DNA of 64,000 nt from Panopea generosa (Eukaryota > Mollusca > Bivalvia > Adapedonta > Hiatellidae). Positions 1 to 12,254 of this stretch are shown piece after piece; position 1 is the stretch's first letter, and each line of letters begins with the position of its first letter. The translations under genes and the position numbers were made by a program. The notes under the pieces were generated by a model that did not search any database, was not told the origin of the DNA, and saw only the letters and a list, made by a program, of their open reading frames with translations. The stretch is from positions 22,283,186 through 22,347,185 of the forward strand of contig CM055901.1 of assembly GCA_029582155.1 (NCBI GenBank), given 5' to 3'.

Positions 1-621
1 CATGATAGTACATGGTCATACAACAATGAATTTACAAATAGTATGTCACATATTCTACACACTCTCTCTAAAACACGCACACACACTCTCGCGCACACAC
101 ACGCACACATGTAAACAACACTCACGCACACTTATAAACGCTCGCGCACAAAAACTCGCACACAGATGTAATATTATAATTTAATTTGAAGCAATACAAA
201 TGGTTCATTGTAGAAAAAAGCGGAGTATGAATCAGAAAATAAGTTATGGAATAATTAAACAAGTTTTATCAATATAAACTGTTTTTCTATCGAATAGATT
301 TCTTAAATAAATAAACCAGCGATTAAAAAAATACATCGATTCCCCAACTGGACGTTTTGAATCGATGTTAATATAGCACTATACACGATACCATGATGTG
401 CTAAGCCATTTTATGCTATGTGATGGCGGGCTTTGTTACACTGTTTATACAATGCTGTGCTGAAGCTATGGTCTGACATTATTAAAAAATAAACTTTGAA
501 ATTGTATATCATTACGAAAATTGACAATTTAGCATGATGCTGGTACATGATACATCCTCAAAATTATATAATTATATTTTAGTAGAACTTATATAAGACA
601 AAAAAATGTATGTCCGTAACT
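1..621. other. Intergenic, CA-rich tract near the start
   Basis: An imperfect ACAC/ACTC-rich tract at about 60-160; the rest is AT-rich with no gene visible. Confidence 0.6.
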
Positions 622-685
622 AAGGCCTAAAAAAAAAAAGGTTTGTTTCCTGTTACATGCCCAAAAATATATGGGTCGGTAGGTC

Positions 686-720
<35 letters not shown>

Positions 721-1642
721 TCGTTACCACACTCCTTCATTAAATGGAACATCAAAATGAATGAGTTTGTTAGTTTCTATTACATGATCATATATGTCAT
801 TTTGGGGGTAGTGGTTTGAAAGTAATATATCTTTTAAATAGTACTCAATTTCAGATATGAATCTGAAATCTGAAGTGGCTATAATAAACCGAGGAAGATG
901 TTTGATATAGGCATAGTGCCACCATTGCAAAAAGGAAGTGCTTCCATGGGGTAGTGGCATAATGGCGGTTATAAATAATCCTCAATTCTTCTTCTTTAAA
1001 AATGCATTTTCCTTATTTTAATGCTCATTTTTTTTATTTGAATGGCATTATTGATGTATTTTGAACATTTTGATAGCATTGTCATGTTTGAATTGTGAAT
1101 TTAGAAAAAAAAAAATTATGCTTGGAAATTGGGGTATGAATTCATGATTTCGGAAGTCTACTTTCACTTTGTCACCAGTGTACACACTGAGCAGAAAAAA
1201 AATCTCTTATATGACACATGACCCCTACTTTTCTCATCATATTTTGATAGTGCAGAGGTTGACAAACAGTAAAATGTAGGTTTCACTTCTTTCATTTGGG
1301 ACCCTCTATGAATGACAAGCCTTCAAACTTTTATTATTTACTATAGAATAAAGAACAAAAATCAATGGTGGGGTTACACTGTCTTCGCAAAAATTATACC
1401 TTGCACCGTTTCTGTGAGTCTATATCGTCTAGGCGTATGCAGTGATTATTTTATAATGAGATTACGAGCGTCTAAACGACACAGCGTGCCGGTGCGTAAG
1501 AATTACTTTGTTGTGAAAATCACCAAAAAGAGCGCGAAATCCGATGCCGATTTTTTGGACATAAAAAACTTTTGAGTCGGCAGTTAAAATATAGGGTCGG
1601 TCGGGTAACCGGAAACAAACATCTTTTTTTTTTAGGCCTAAT
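622..1642. mobile_element. Inverted-repeat element with TAGGCCTAAAAAA ends
   Basis: Left end 622-650 (aaggcctaaaa...ggtttgtttcc) and right end 1611-1642 (ggaaacaaac...tttaggcctaa) are inverted copies, each flanking a ggtcggt motif on its inner side. No transposase frame is visible; it contains the nested 919-1371 element. Likely a non-autonomous DNA element. Confidence 0.75.
919..1371. mobile_element. Non-autonomous element, CCACCATTG/CAATGGTGG ends, copy 1
   Basis: Bounded by CCACCATTG (919-927) and CAATGGTGG (1363-1371). The interior (cttcttctttaaaaatgc, then ggaaattggggtatgaa, then gtcaccagtgtacacactgagc) recurs at 40252-40641 and 41201-41633. Confidence 0.8.
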
Positions 1643-4153
1643 CGACTAATCGATAGTTTGTTACGATATATTTTTAGTATTTGAATAATTGAGAAATCAC
1701 ATACATGTATGGAATATTTCATATTTCTCAATGAAAAAGTAACTGTAGTCACGCGTGACTGAAAAGTTACATTTTGAAACGATATTCGCCATTCTGCCAC
1801 AAATCGTGCGCCGGGTGGTAATTGAACGATCCTAATATATTAAAAAGAACATACTAGTTCTGAATACTGAACAACATGTAGCCTTTAATGATTTTCTTCG
1901 GGCTACTTTGCCCTTAGGACCGGTCACTTAATCACAGAATTAAGTCACTGGTTCCACTACCTTGTTAAACCAAATATGTAAACGATACCGATGGTTCGTC
2001 CACACGGCGTACGTCTCTGTTTCGTGAATTTTCATAAACTATTTAAGAAATGTATCTGCAAAAATGTTACCTGAAGCGGGCACTTTTCCTACGATTTCGT
2101 TAACTACTCCATACGGTTAGATCATGCGGGTGCCATCGTACGCATGATTAAGCATTTTTATTTCTTTAACAAACGCATTCTCTCAGACGACGTTATGTAT
2201 TTTGCTACATAAGCAGTTTTATGCAATTATTCATACCATATATAGAAAATCAATCTTCTAGATTTATATTGATGTAAAATTCTAGTTACATATGTATACA
2301 AATATCAGTCAGAACAAATATACAAATATCAGTCAGAACAAATATAAAACATGTCGTACATACCGGCGTATTTTATCTATTGATATTGAATAATCATCAA
2401 TGATTAATCCGTATGTACATGCAGGCGTATTGCATTATCATTTATCGTGTTCCACATATAAACTCAGTCCTGAACCGTAGAACTTGATTGATTGTTAAAT
2501 TAAGCTGTTTTGGAAACAGTAAGCTGTTTTGAAAACATATATAAAAGTAAAGCCTACCTTATAATCCGCTTTTATGTACCACACTTGGAATATTTGGAAT
2601 ATATAAGAGTATAGTTAAACTATAAATACCGACCAATGAAATTTGCCAACCACATTTTACTATAAATAGAAATGAGATCCGCATCTATTTTAAGGCTTTA
2701 ATTGATGTTATTTGTATATAGGCATACTTGTTAAAAAACAGATCCATTCTTTATAAATATGAAATAAATATGTATATATATACAGTAAGCTACGCAGAGT
2801 GTATTATTGATACGTATGTGTTAACATTAACAATGCATTAAACGAAACCTCAACATATAAAAAGGGGTGTTTAACAAATAGTAAAATTGTTATAATATCC
2901 ACCACTCCTCGTTCTAATAATGTTTATCGCTTAAGATTTTGAAAATCATTATACTAACTGCTGAAAAAAAGTTATTTAATAAACATTGTTACCAATGGTA
3001 ATACTTGCTATTTTATGAACACGATTGATAGCGTTTTGTTTGTTTTGTTACAATGTTTGGACTGTTTTCAACAATGTTTCAGTTATTCAAGTTAACAGGT
3101 GTACGCACATGCACATCTAACCATCGTTTCTGGGATCCACTAGGCGGTTACACGGTACACGACATACCTTATCTCACAAGTCATAACTTATGGCGTTAAA
3201 ACATAAATGATGCATCAATTGAACCCCTTTTTATGGTTAATAATTATATAATTCTCAGAATATGTTATCATTATATTTGCACTGTTTAACCAGTGACTTA
3301 ATGCTTATGCACTATATTCATAATTGAATAAAAAAAGAACTGCATTTATTGCGTCCCTTCCCCTTGGATTCACGACTGGTCATGCCAACGCAGAGACATG
3401 TCTCTGGCCAACGTCAACAAAGTTAATAAGTGCGGTCATTGTATAGAAAAATACGAATAAATTCTATGTTAGATCTAGTTTAAACAACGACTTATATAGA
3501 TATGATATATAAGTCACTGGTATAAACAAGTTATTTAGAAGAATCCTTTGGTTTAATCAAGGAACTATATACACGTCCTTGGTGTAGAGTATAAAAAAGT
3601 ATCAGTGAATTTAGAACTTAAGAATCCACCATCCCTCGTTATGATGCCCATTCAAAATCAGTTTCCAATATAAAATATTTGTACTTTACCTATTTCATTT
3701 AGGCTAGATCAATGTATTTTACAAATGGCTTAAAAACACTGTGTACACTGCTATTACTAGTGACATAGCCACATTAAGTCACTGCTATTACTAAAACCGT
3801 ATTTATCTCCCCAAGGAATAAAATATTTCTGGTGGAAAGACTAGCTGCAGGTACATCTAACCGTTATCGTGTGCATATTGAGTATTCAAGTGCTTTCGTC
3901 CATTGGTATTGGATTTATACGATTGTAATGACTTTTCTTGGATTGTGGTGAAAAAATCTGCAATGTACTTTATAAACGACCCTCATTTAGATGAGTAACG
4001 TCCCTTTGTTAAAGTCAATTTCCGGTTTACTTCCTGTTTACATTTTACATGCATTACTCACCCATAATATTCAACAAGTCGATAACGTTACGGACACTTT
4101 TAGGGGTGTTCTAGTTAATTTAGTTTAATTACTATCCTGTACATAGTTGTATA
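1643..4153. other. AT-rich intergenic region
   Basis: No gene, tRNA or clear element seen. A short direct repeat (acaaatatcagtcagaaca twice) lies at about 2296-2343. Confidence 0.6.
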
Positions 4154-7100
4154 ATGGGTAAGTACTGTGACGTGTACAGCAAAGACATCAAGTATAAGTT
4201 TACGTTTACAGACAAGTATTAGTTCACTAATTTATTTTAGCTCGACTGTGAAGAAATCGGATCGCTCTTGCGTCCGTTTCCTGGGTAGAACCAGTGCTGA
4301 GTTTGGTATTTTGGGAGGCATTTGTTCGAGTTATTGATTGAACCCTCAACCTCTGTCGTGAGCGGCTAACACTATCCACTACATTGTCACCCCCACTTGT
4401 GTTATTGTGTATGGTATTTCCAATTTTAATTTGAGTCCCTTACCAACTGTGGGATATAGAGATGTTGTTATATGTTTTTGATACAGATCCCCCCATGCAT
4501 TCAAAAGATACATACCGTACATTATTTTATAATTATATTTAGGACAAGAAACTCTTTATACATTTTTTATGCTCTATCAGTTGGTGAGAGACATGTATGT
4601 ATATTATTTTGTTGAGCGCTCTTGCTGTAAGCTCTACATAGTCTTCACAATGCCAGTTCAACAGATATGCTTGTGTCCATCCATCTGTCCAAAAAAGGCT
4701 ATAACTTTCTCATGCATTGAGAGATTTTTGAAGTAATAAGTGGCACATATGTGTTCAACATAATAAGATGAAGTGTTGCATACAAGACTCAGCTAGATTC
4801 CTAGCTCAAAGGTCAAGGTCACACTTAGAGGTTGATGGTTAGAAATAGTTGTCTGCTTTATATCTTGTATTCCATTTGACAAGATTTTAAAATAATAAGG
4901 CACACATGTCAACCATAATCAGATGTTGTATTGCGCTAAAGACCCAGGTCTGTAGCTCAAAGGTCAAGGTTGTTCAAGGTCAGAGGTACAAAATTTCATG
5001 TCAGTTCCATATCTTGTTAACCACCTGACAGAATTTAAAATGATGTGGCACAAATGTTCTGCATAGTCAGACAATGACTCACCTGCAAGACCCAGGTCTG
5101 TAGCTCATGGTCAAGGTCACACTTAGAGGCTCATGTCCACTCCATATCTTATAAACCACCAGACAGATTTTGAATTAAGAAGTTATAAAATTAATGTTCA
5201 CCATAAAAGGTTGGTTTGTTATGTGCAAGAACCAGGACTGTGACTCATGAAGGTCACACTTAGAGGTTCATGGTCAGAATATGAGACAATATTTGATCAC
5301 AGATCTGTGCTGGCAGGCTTGGCACTGTAGCCCTTTGGCTTCTAGTTTTGCTCATTCAGTTGTTCTTGTACTTTATACCAGCACTTACTTAAATAGTTTG
5401 TTACAGTGACATAAGTACAAACATAAAGTATAACAACCATATGGAGCACATCCAGTGGTACAGCATCAGACCAATGATTATGTGGTCGTTAGAGTGATCC
5501 TTTGACACAGCTGACTGTGAAGACCGCATTGCACCCTGAAAATTTCGTTGAACGCAGCAGGGATGTGGTCAAAATGGAAAAAATGTGCAATTTTCAAGTT
5601 CATACTACATCCTTACTATGTCCCTGCCAGGTTCTCACTGTGTCTAACACGTCTTACCAAGCACCTGATCACGCGTGCCCACATCCAATATGTTCTTAAT
5701 ATGACCTTATTACAGTCTTACTACGACAAATTAAATCTCAACACATGCTTACAGACTGCTTACCATGCTTACAACCCAGTGACAGTGCAGTGAGAACACC
5801 ATGCAATCTTTCCCGTCAGTGCCACGCTTGTACTAGGTCAAGGTCCCTATTTGGTTTTAGTAATTCTGATACAACTACGTAACGTCAATGCTGTTGTTAC
5901 TACGTCATTATTACGTTCTTACTGCATTCTGACATGACCATGTTCTTTATGGTTTTTTTAACATGTTCAAAGTTTGAACATGTCCTCCACGTCCATAGAG
6001 ACCATACCAAATCCTTATTGGTTTCTACTACGTTCCTATTGTGTTGTACAAGTTCTTATTGTGTCTGCCCAATTAATTGAGGATATAGTGGGAAGGAGCC
6101 TGAGTGTGAGGTGGGTTTAAGAAGGAAAACCCAATAAACAAACACTATAAATAAAACTACTGTTTCAGACATTCAGGCAGTGGTAGTTGGTGACAACAAT
6201 GTTGGAAAGACTTCCCTATGTGTAACGTTCTCCACAGACCAATTTCCAAGTCTTTTCACACCGATGGAATGTAACAGGGTGCCTCATGAAAAAGATGTGA
6301 CTGTGGGACCATCTTCTGTCCATGTGAAATGTGTCGACACAGAGGGACATGTAAGTGACATTGCTGACTTACAATCCTGCATTTATGTAACTGGTATCAT
6401 AAATGATGTATTAAGATAATTGCTAACATTATGACTGTATGTCGAGTCCACTTTTGATAGAGCAGGTACTGAGTGTGTTTTTTGTTGAGCAACATTAGGT
6501 CAAGCTGGGAATCGAACGCACAACCTCTAGAGTGAATGGCCAGCACTCTATTCATTACACCACACTCAGCTTAACACATGCAATGTTTCATCCCAAACCT
6601 ATAATCCAAGATGATCACGTTTACTAAAAAAAGACTAAAATTGAAAACATTTCAAAAATTGCTCAAAACCCTTATTCAGTACTGATTATATTTATTTTCA
6701 TGTTAACCTAGCCCTCAATGATGAGCTCAGTCGGTAGCCCATAAGACTATCAATCTAGGGGTTGTGAGTTCGAATCCCCACCCAGCAATGGTCTCCTTGA
6801 TGATTAGTAAATGACATTGTGTCTCATTATCATTTATCTCTCAACGCCAATTGAAGCGGGAAAGTTATCAGTTAACTAGATTCTAAATAGTCTCACTTTG
6901 TGATAAAGTAATACAAGCAAGACTTTTAATTCACAGAATGTCCTTGTTACTAACATTTTTCCTGGTATTAAATAGGTCATTGAACAGTATCTAATAAATA
7001 TTTCACATACTAAAATTGTTAAATACTATTTTTACTACACAATCGATAAGGACATTATAAATTAATTGCTAGATTATCATCCAAATTTTTCTTAAAAACG

Positions 7101-10100
7101 GGGAAGATGGGAAGATTTTATTTTTAAAATTTTTTGATGTTTTTGTTTATTTATTTATTAATTTATTTTTCTTAATTTTTTTTTTTATGATACAAAAAGG
7201 GACTGGGTAACGTGAAAACAAGGGGGCGGGCGAGGATGATAATCTAGCAATTAGTTTACTATGGTCTAAGTTTGTTACTTTCCTTTATCGCAATGTACAA
7301 CAGGAAGACTACGATGCCACACGACCAGAGTCTTACGAAGATGCCAGTGTGTTCATGCTGTGTTTCTCACTATCAAGTCGCAGTTCATATGACAATGTGA
7401 AATCCAAATGGTTGCCTGAACTGAAAAAGTATGGTCCCAAAGTTCCTATTTTGCTTGTTGGATGTAAAGAAGGTGAGTTATTCATTTGGTAAGTATGATA
7501 GTGTCCTCTTAAACAAAATGGTCATAGGCTCAAAATGATTTACCTTTTGCTGCTGAGGTTATGGGTTTGAGCCCTGATAAGACTGGTTATGGCATTAGCT
7601 GCTCATTGAACCATGGTTCTCTTCCAAATATGACATTTGGTATTCAAACCACTAACTTACAGATTAAGACTATTTGGATGTATGCTGCAGTTGTTTCAAA
7701 CATTTCTTTGTAAACATTAAATGAAGAGATATGGAAAAATCATTGAAAAACTATTAGAAAAATATATGATTATTTAGTTTCGGAAGATCTATTGATTTTA
7801 AGCTCTACTGTCCAAAGTGCAAAAGTGCTTATATGGTGTGTTGACAATGGTTTGTCATTGTCCTCTGTTAGCAGAGACAGCTATACTCAAACACCAGAAA
7901 TTTCTTCTTTCAAATCCATAATTCAAGTTGGCTGCTATAACTTAAAATAGTAAAAACTGAAAAAAATCATGAACCACCATAATTAGAAATGATCACCAAA
8001 ATTAATACAATTTTATCATAGTGGATTACATTTAGGAGGATTGAAATTCTACAAGGGGCCAGAAGGGGCTGCAGTTAAAACACAGTACTCTGGTACAATT
8101 AAAAGTCAAACAGAGTTATCTACCTACAAGGTACAATAAATAACCCTGAACTGAGGCTTTATTTTCTATATACAGTCTACACATCACATATATTGATAAG
8201 CAAACAGTTCTGCTTAATTTTATATATTCCACTTTGTGATTTGCATCTATATCCATAGTTTAACTAGATAGCTAGACAAAATTCTTACAGTCTGATACTA
8301 ATGTAAGTGATGTGGAGCCCGTGGCATCAGAACCAAGATCTGGGAGTCATTTCTTTGATCCTGCACCACAGCTATGTGGGGTGTCCTTGGGCGGCAAGAC
8401 ACTTTTATTTGCACATGCTTAGAACTGGTTCTACCAAGAAAGCCTTCAAGCATAATTTGTATAAGTTGAAAACCCTTGTTTCACAATTGACGTAAAATAA
8501 ATAAATTTAAATTTTTAGCTCACTTGAGCCAAAGGCTCACAGGCGAGCATTTGTGATTGCCTGGTGTCCGTCGTCCTTTGTCTGTCGTTAACTTTTAGTT
8601 TCTAACAATTTCTCCTCTAAAACCACTGTGCCAATTTTAATATAACTTCACAGAAATGTTCCTTGGGTGACCCTCTACCAAGTTTGTTATAGCCATCTTG
8701 ATTCGTCAAAAACATGCCATCCAGGGGGCTGGGCAATTTTAATTAGTAAAAACTTAAAAAATCTTCTTGTCAGAAACTACTGGCTCGATTTTAAAATAAT
8801 TTTACAGAAATGTTCCTTGGAGGACCCTTCACCAAGTATGTTCAAACCGTAGTAATTTGTCAAAAAACATGACGGCCAGGGGGTGGGGTTAGTGTTCTAT
8901 ATAAGCTATAGTAAAAACTTGAAAAGTCTTCTTGTCAGAAACCACTGGATCGATTTTAAAACAATTTCCCAGAAATGCCCCTTGGGTGACCCTTTACCAA
9001 GTTTGTTCAAGCCGTTGTGATTTGTTAAATAAACAAGACCGCCACATTGAGGTGCTAGTTTACTATATAGGCAGCTGTAGTAAAAACTTCAAAAGTCTTC
9101 CTGTCAGAATCTACTGACCTGATTATGATGTAGTTTCACTGACATTTACCATTGGTTAACCTCTACCAAGTTTGAACTCTTCTACGCATCTGTTAATCTT
9201 CAAAACAAATCAAAATTCTAACTACTCGCCCATATCATTTTTCTGGAATTTTAAGTGTACATGTATTATATAATCTGCCTAAGTTGGATGACTCAAGGTC
9301 AGTCAGGTGAGCGATATAGGGCCATATTGGACCTCTTGATATGTAATGTGAACATTGACCGATCCAATACTGTTGCACAGAATTATGTTTAAAATGTGAG
9401 AGGTTGTGAAATACTGAAACTTCTGCATCAGTAACTATACTTTAGTATTTTGAGATGTGTCATTGTAGATTTACGACGTGGTAATGAAGCCAAAAATTTG
9501 GTCACAAAGAAACAAGCAAAGACATTGGCTAAACAGATAAAGGCTGGGTCATATATAGAATGCAGTGCCTTGAAAAAGATTGGTGTAACAGAGTGTTTTG
9601 TTGAAGCGGTAAGTTGATATTGTCTGGGTTGTATTAGCCCATATAAATCTTAGAATGCTTTGATAAAATATTTTATGTGTCATGGATACTACAGATCAAG
9701 GGAAGTTCATGTTTTTTTTTTAAAAAAAAATAAGAGTTTGTCAAGGAATGTTGAAGATGGTGAGGGAGATTAAGAATGTAGCAGCATAAAAGTATTAAAG
9801 GGGATGTTGAAATTGATTGATGAGCACATTTGTTTTATTGTTATGTTGGCTGGGACCTGTTAGCTCTGCTAGTAAAGTGTCTGACTCTCAATCCAGATTT
9901 TCTGTGATAATTGATATACAACATTTCGTCTCTTTGGAACTAGTCTCTCACCACTGATTCAAGTGGGAAAGTTATCAGTTATTTGTGGAGATAGGTGGGC
10001 TTGAGTACTGGTAAACCTTGTAGGATTCAGATTTTAAGGTATGACAGGGTCTACTTTGTTTTCAAATGTAATTTTTGAAGAATCTATCATTGCTCATGAA

Positions 10101-10749
10101 AATCAAACGTAGTTAAATATATATGATACTACAAGGTACTGTGTATAATAGAGATGATGATAGTCATGTGGGGATGGGAATGAGGGGAGAGGAACCCAAT
10201 AAACCAGGACAAACATTGGTCTTGTCACCATAATAAGTGAAATAGGAGAGATTATAAGAACAATAAATAACACTGTTTATTGTTTTCAAGTCTTTTTTCA
10301 AAGAAAATGGAATATCATTGAAATATACATCAGCATTAAAAAGATATATCATTAACAAGATTATAGACAGTAAATTCTGCAAAAAAAAAAATAGCATCAT
10401 CACAATATGGTCTAAGGGAGACAACTCGACAATAATGTATTGTGTATAAAAGTTAACTATAATATAGTATATCAAGATTTGTCCCTCCTTTATACCAAAC
10501 ACTGCACCTGATATTATTACAATGTCCACAACACTCTTTATAACATCAACAGGTTCCCATAGATAAAACTTTGTTATCATTTCTTTTCATTCTGATGTAC
10601 TACTAAGTAACGCTCATATAAAACTTTGTCAATTTATACTTTATTTAACAAACATGTGGATGTGTCATCTCTCTTTGTTGTGAACATTTCAGATTAAGGT
10701 GGCTACAGGGAAGGCTGGTTCAGGTGGATGTGGATGTGTATTGCTGTGA
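4154..10749 (+). CDS. Atypical Rho-family small GTPase, five exons, 183 aa
   Basis: Exons proposed: 4154-4157, 6169-6350, 7304-7472, 9469-9608 and 10693-10749, all bounded by AG/GT (donors gtaagt, gtaagt, gtgagt, gtaagt). Phases join cleanly: the ATGG of exon 1 plus AC of exon 2 gives Met-Asp, and the G of exon 3 plus AT of exon 4 gives Asp. The four-base coding exon 1 is inferred; exons 2-5 are firm. The protein has a P-loop GDNNVGKTS (residues 9-17), DTEGHEDYD (58-66, the switch II region), a weakened G4 motif GCKED (115-119), G5 CSAL (150-153) and a C-terminal CVLL (180-183) that should be geranylgeranylated, with an extra Cys178 as a possible palmitoylation site. It matches Rac/Rho through switch II and FSL..SSYDNVKSKW. 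The Rho insert is shortened and there is no polybasic tail. Asn11, Met34 and His62 replace the usual Gly12, Thr35 and Gln61 (Rac numbering), so slow or no GTP hydrolysis is inferred, as in Rnd/RhoH proteins. Likely acts at membranes on actin. Confidence 0.85.
4680..5320. repeat. Interspersed repeat with internal tandem units in GTPase intron 1
   Basis: Four degenerate units of about 150 bases carrying 'agctcaaaggtcaaggtcacacttagagg', 'ccatatctt' and 'gacaga/gttttaaa' blocks. A repeat of this style is common in bivalves; no coding capacity. Confidence 0.7.
6478..6575 (-). mobile_element. tRNA-derived SINE head
   Basis: The minus strand shows an A-box-like gagtgtggtgtaatgaatag and a B-box-like gttgtgcgttcgattcccagc. 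It lacks a full tRNA fold. Confidence 0.55.
6708..6890 (+). mobile_element. tRNA-derived SINE, family 1
   Basis: A box gagctcagtcggtag and B box gagttcgaatccccac, followed by the body tgatgattagtaaatgacattgtgtctcattatcat and gaagcgggaaagttatcagtta, which recurs at 9850, 14515, 19420 and 42236. Confidence 0.8.
7061..7254. mobile_element. Small MITE in GTPase intron 2
   Basis: About 194 bases with 23-base inverted ends (attaattgctagattatcatcc at left, ggatgataatctagcaattag at right, one mismatch). The interior is T-rich and non-coding. Confidence 0.8.
8518..9338. mobile_element. AGCTCACxTGA-family repeat, copy 1 (GTPase intron 3)
   Basis: Starts agctcacttgagcc and ends caggtgagcgatatagggcc, giving short inverted ends. 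The interior is tandem units of about 165 bases (cttcttgtcagaaactactgg, then accaagtttgttcaa, then acatggcggccaggggg). Apparent ORFs inside are artefacts. Confidence 0.8.
9845..10040 (+). mobile_element. SINE family 1, degraded copy
   Basis: gttagctctgctagtaaagtg (A-box region) and the conserved body attgatatacaacattt...tcaagtgggaaagttatcagtta. It lies in GTPase intron 4. Confidence 0.65.
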
Positions 10750-12210
10750 TAGGTTAAGGTGAACTTTATAGGTCAATGGTTAATTGTATATTAGTGTCAT
10801 CTCATTGGTCAGGTGAAAATACCAGTATCGAGAAACCAAGGTTGTGATTGGTGACGCTGGAATCAATGTGCCAAAGATAAAAAAGGGGTTATTGAATAAC
10901 ATGCCAGTTTATAAGTATACTCAACTTGTCGGTTATAGATTTATATGCTTAAAGTGGACTAATTGTGATTATCTTATAGAAATAGGGTCGAAATTTGTCG
11001 AACCTTTTTAATTATAAACGTGACTTAATCTTTGATTTTTGCAAACATGGCTAACTTAAGGTTTGTATTTGAAATAAGATTTTATGTTATCTCTTTTTCA
11101 TTGCATTCAAAATGATAGTTTTATAAGTTGATTGGTAATTTCCTTTCTATTCAGTAACATAAAAATATGAAATTTAGGTGTAAACTTTGATAAACTTTAA
11201 CCTTGGTCCTATAAGAAATAACAGTAATACTGTATTGTATTAATCTTATGTAACTATCCAATTTCTTGCTCCCACCATTCAAAGAACAGTGAAGGAGCAT
11301 TTAGTTTTACCACTGTCTGGTCATTTATTTGTTCTTCTGTCCGTCTTTGCGAGGTTAAAAAATTGGTTTCGGATGAATAACTCCTGAAGATCTAGAGGTC
11401 TCTATATTTAATGAATATTTTATGTGCACCTGTATAATTATAAAGTATAGATCAAGTTTGATATTTTTCAATGTTGGTAACATTCATTACAGGAGTTGAG
11501 GCCCAATTTGGACATAATGTTTGGGTTTCTGGTCAAAAGCAGGGGCATTCGTGTTGACAGACACACTTCTAGCTCTTAATTGATATTGTATCTATAAGCT
11601 ATATGAATATAAGCTGTACTGCTCTTATAAGTATCAGACCTTTATTTGTATTTATGGAAGTGGTGCTAATATGATTATTTAGCATTTATATTAAATTTGT
11701 ATCTATACCGTTGATAAAATGTGATTCAAGCTTTTGATCAGTTGTGACCTATGTTGTATAGTCTAATAAAACCAGCTTATGTAGGACTATCTACAGTTGG
11801 CAATTGGCTGTTGTCATTGGTTACAAACATGAACATTCAGATTACATATTTAACTACAGTTTTAAATCATCTTTTGGTCAAAGGTCATGTGCTTACTTTC
11901 CACATCATCTGAACAGATGGTGTCGTGTGTCCCAGCTTCTGTAGCAACAATATACTGCAGTATAATTGGTTTTTCATCCCACAGACTAGGTGTTTTTTTT
12001 AAGAAACATTGAAAAAAAATCTAGATACATGTAAAAAGTATTGAAGAATCTCATCATCACACCAAGTTTTTAACTGACCTTACACATGAAGATTCAAAGG
12101 AGAGTTTTTTCCGGATCATTTTATGTTAATGTCCAGTCCCAACATTCACCGATACTTGTATAGTTAATGTCATATGGTAATACATTTTATTTTATGTTAA
12201 AATGTTCAAC
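10750..12210. other. Probable 3' UTR and downstream intergenic DNA
   Basis: No coding frame. The first kilobase may be the GTPase 3' UTR (candidate AATAAA at 11765). Confidence 0.45.
11765..11770 (+). promoter_or_regulatory. Candidate polyadenylation signal for the Rho-like gene
   Basis: AATAAA about 1 kb after the GTPase stop codon. It is the first clear hexamer I noticed downstream; the 3' end is not otherwise defined. Confidence 0.3.
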
Positions 12211-12248
<38 letters not shown>

Positions 12249-12249
12249 C
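12211..12249. repeat. (AT)n microsatellite
   Basis: Almost pure TA repeat directly before the next AGCTCAC repeat copy. Confidence 0.9.
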
Positions 12250-12254
12250 TTTTT

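Noticed and set aside
6715-6790. Possible tRNA gene
   Set aside because: Head of SINE family 1, with the body shared by four other copies.
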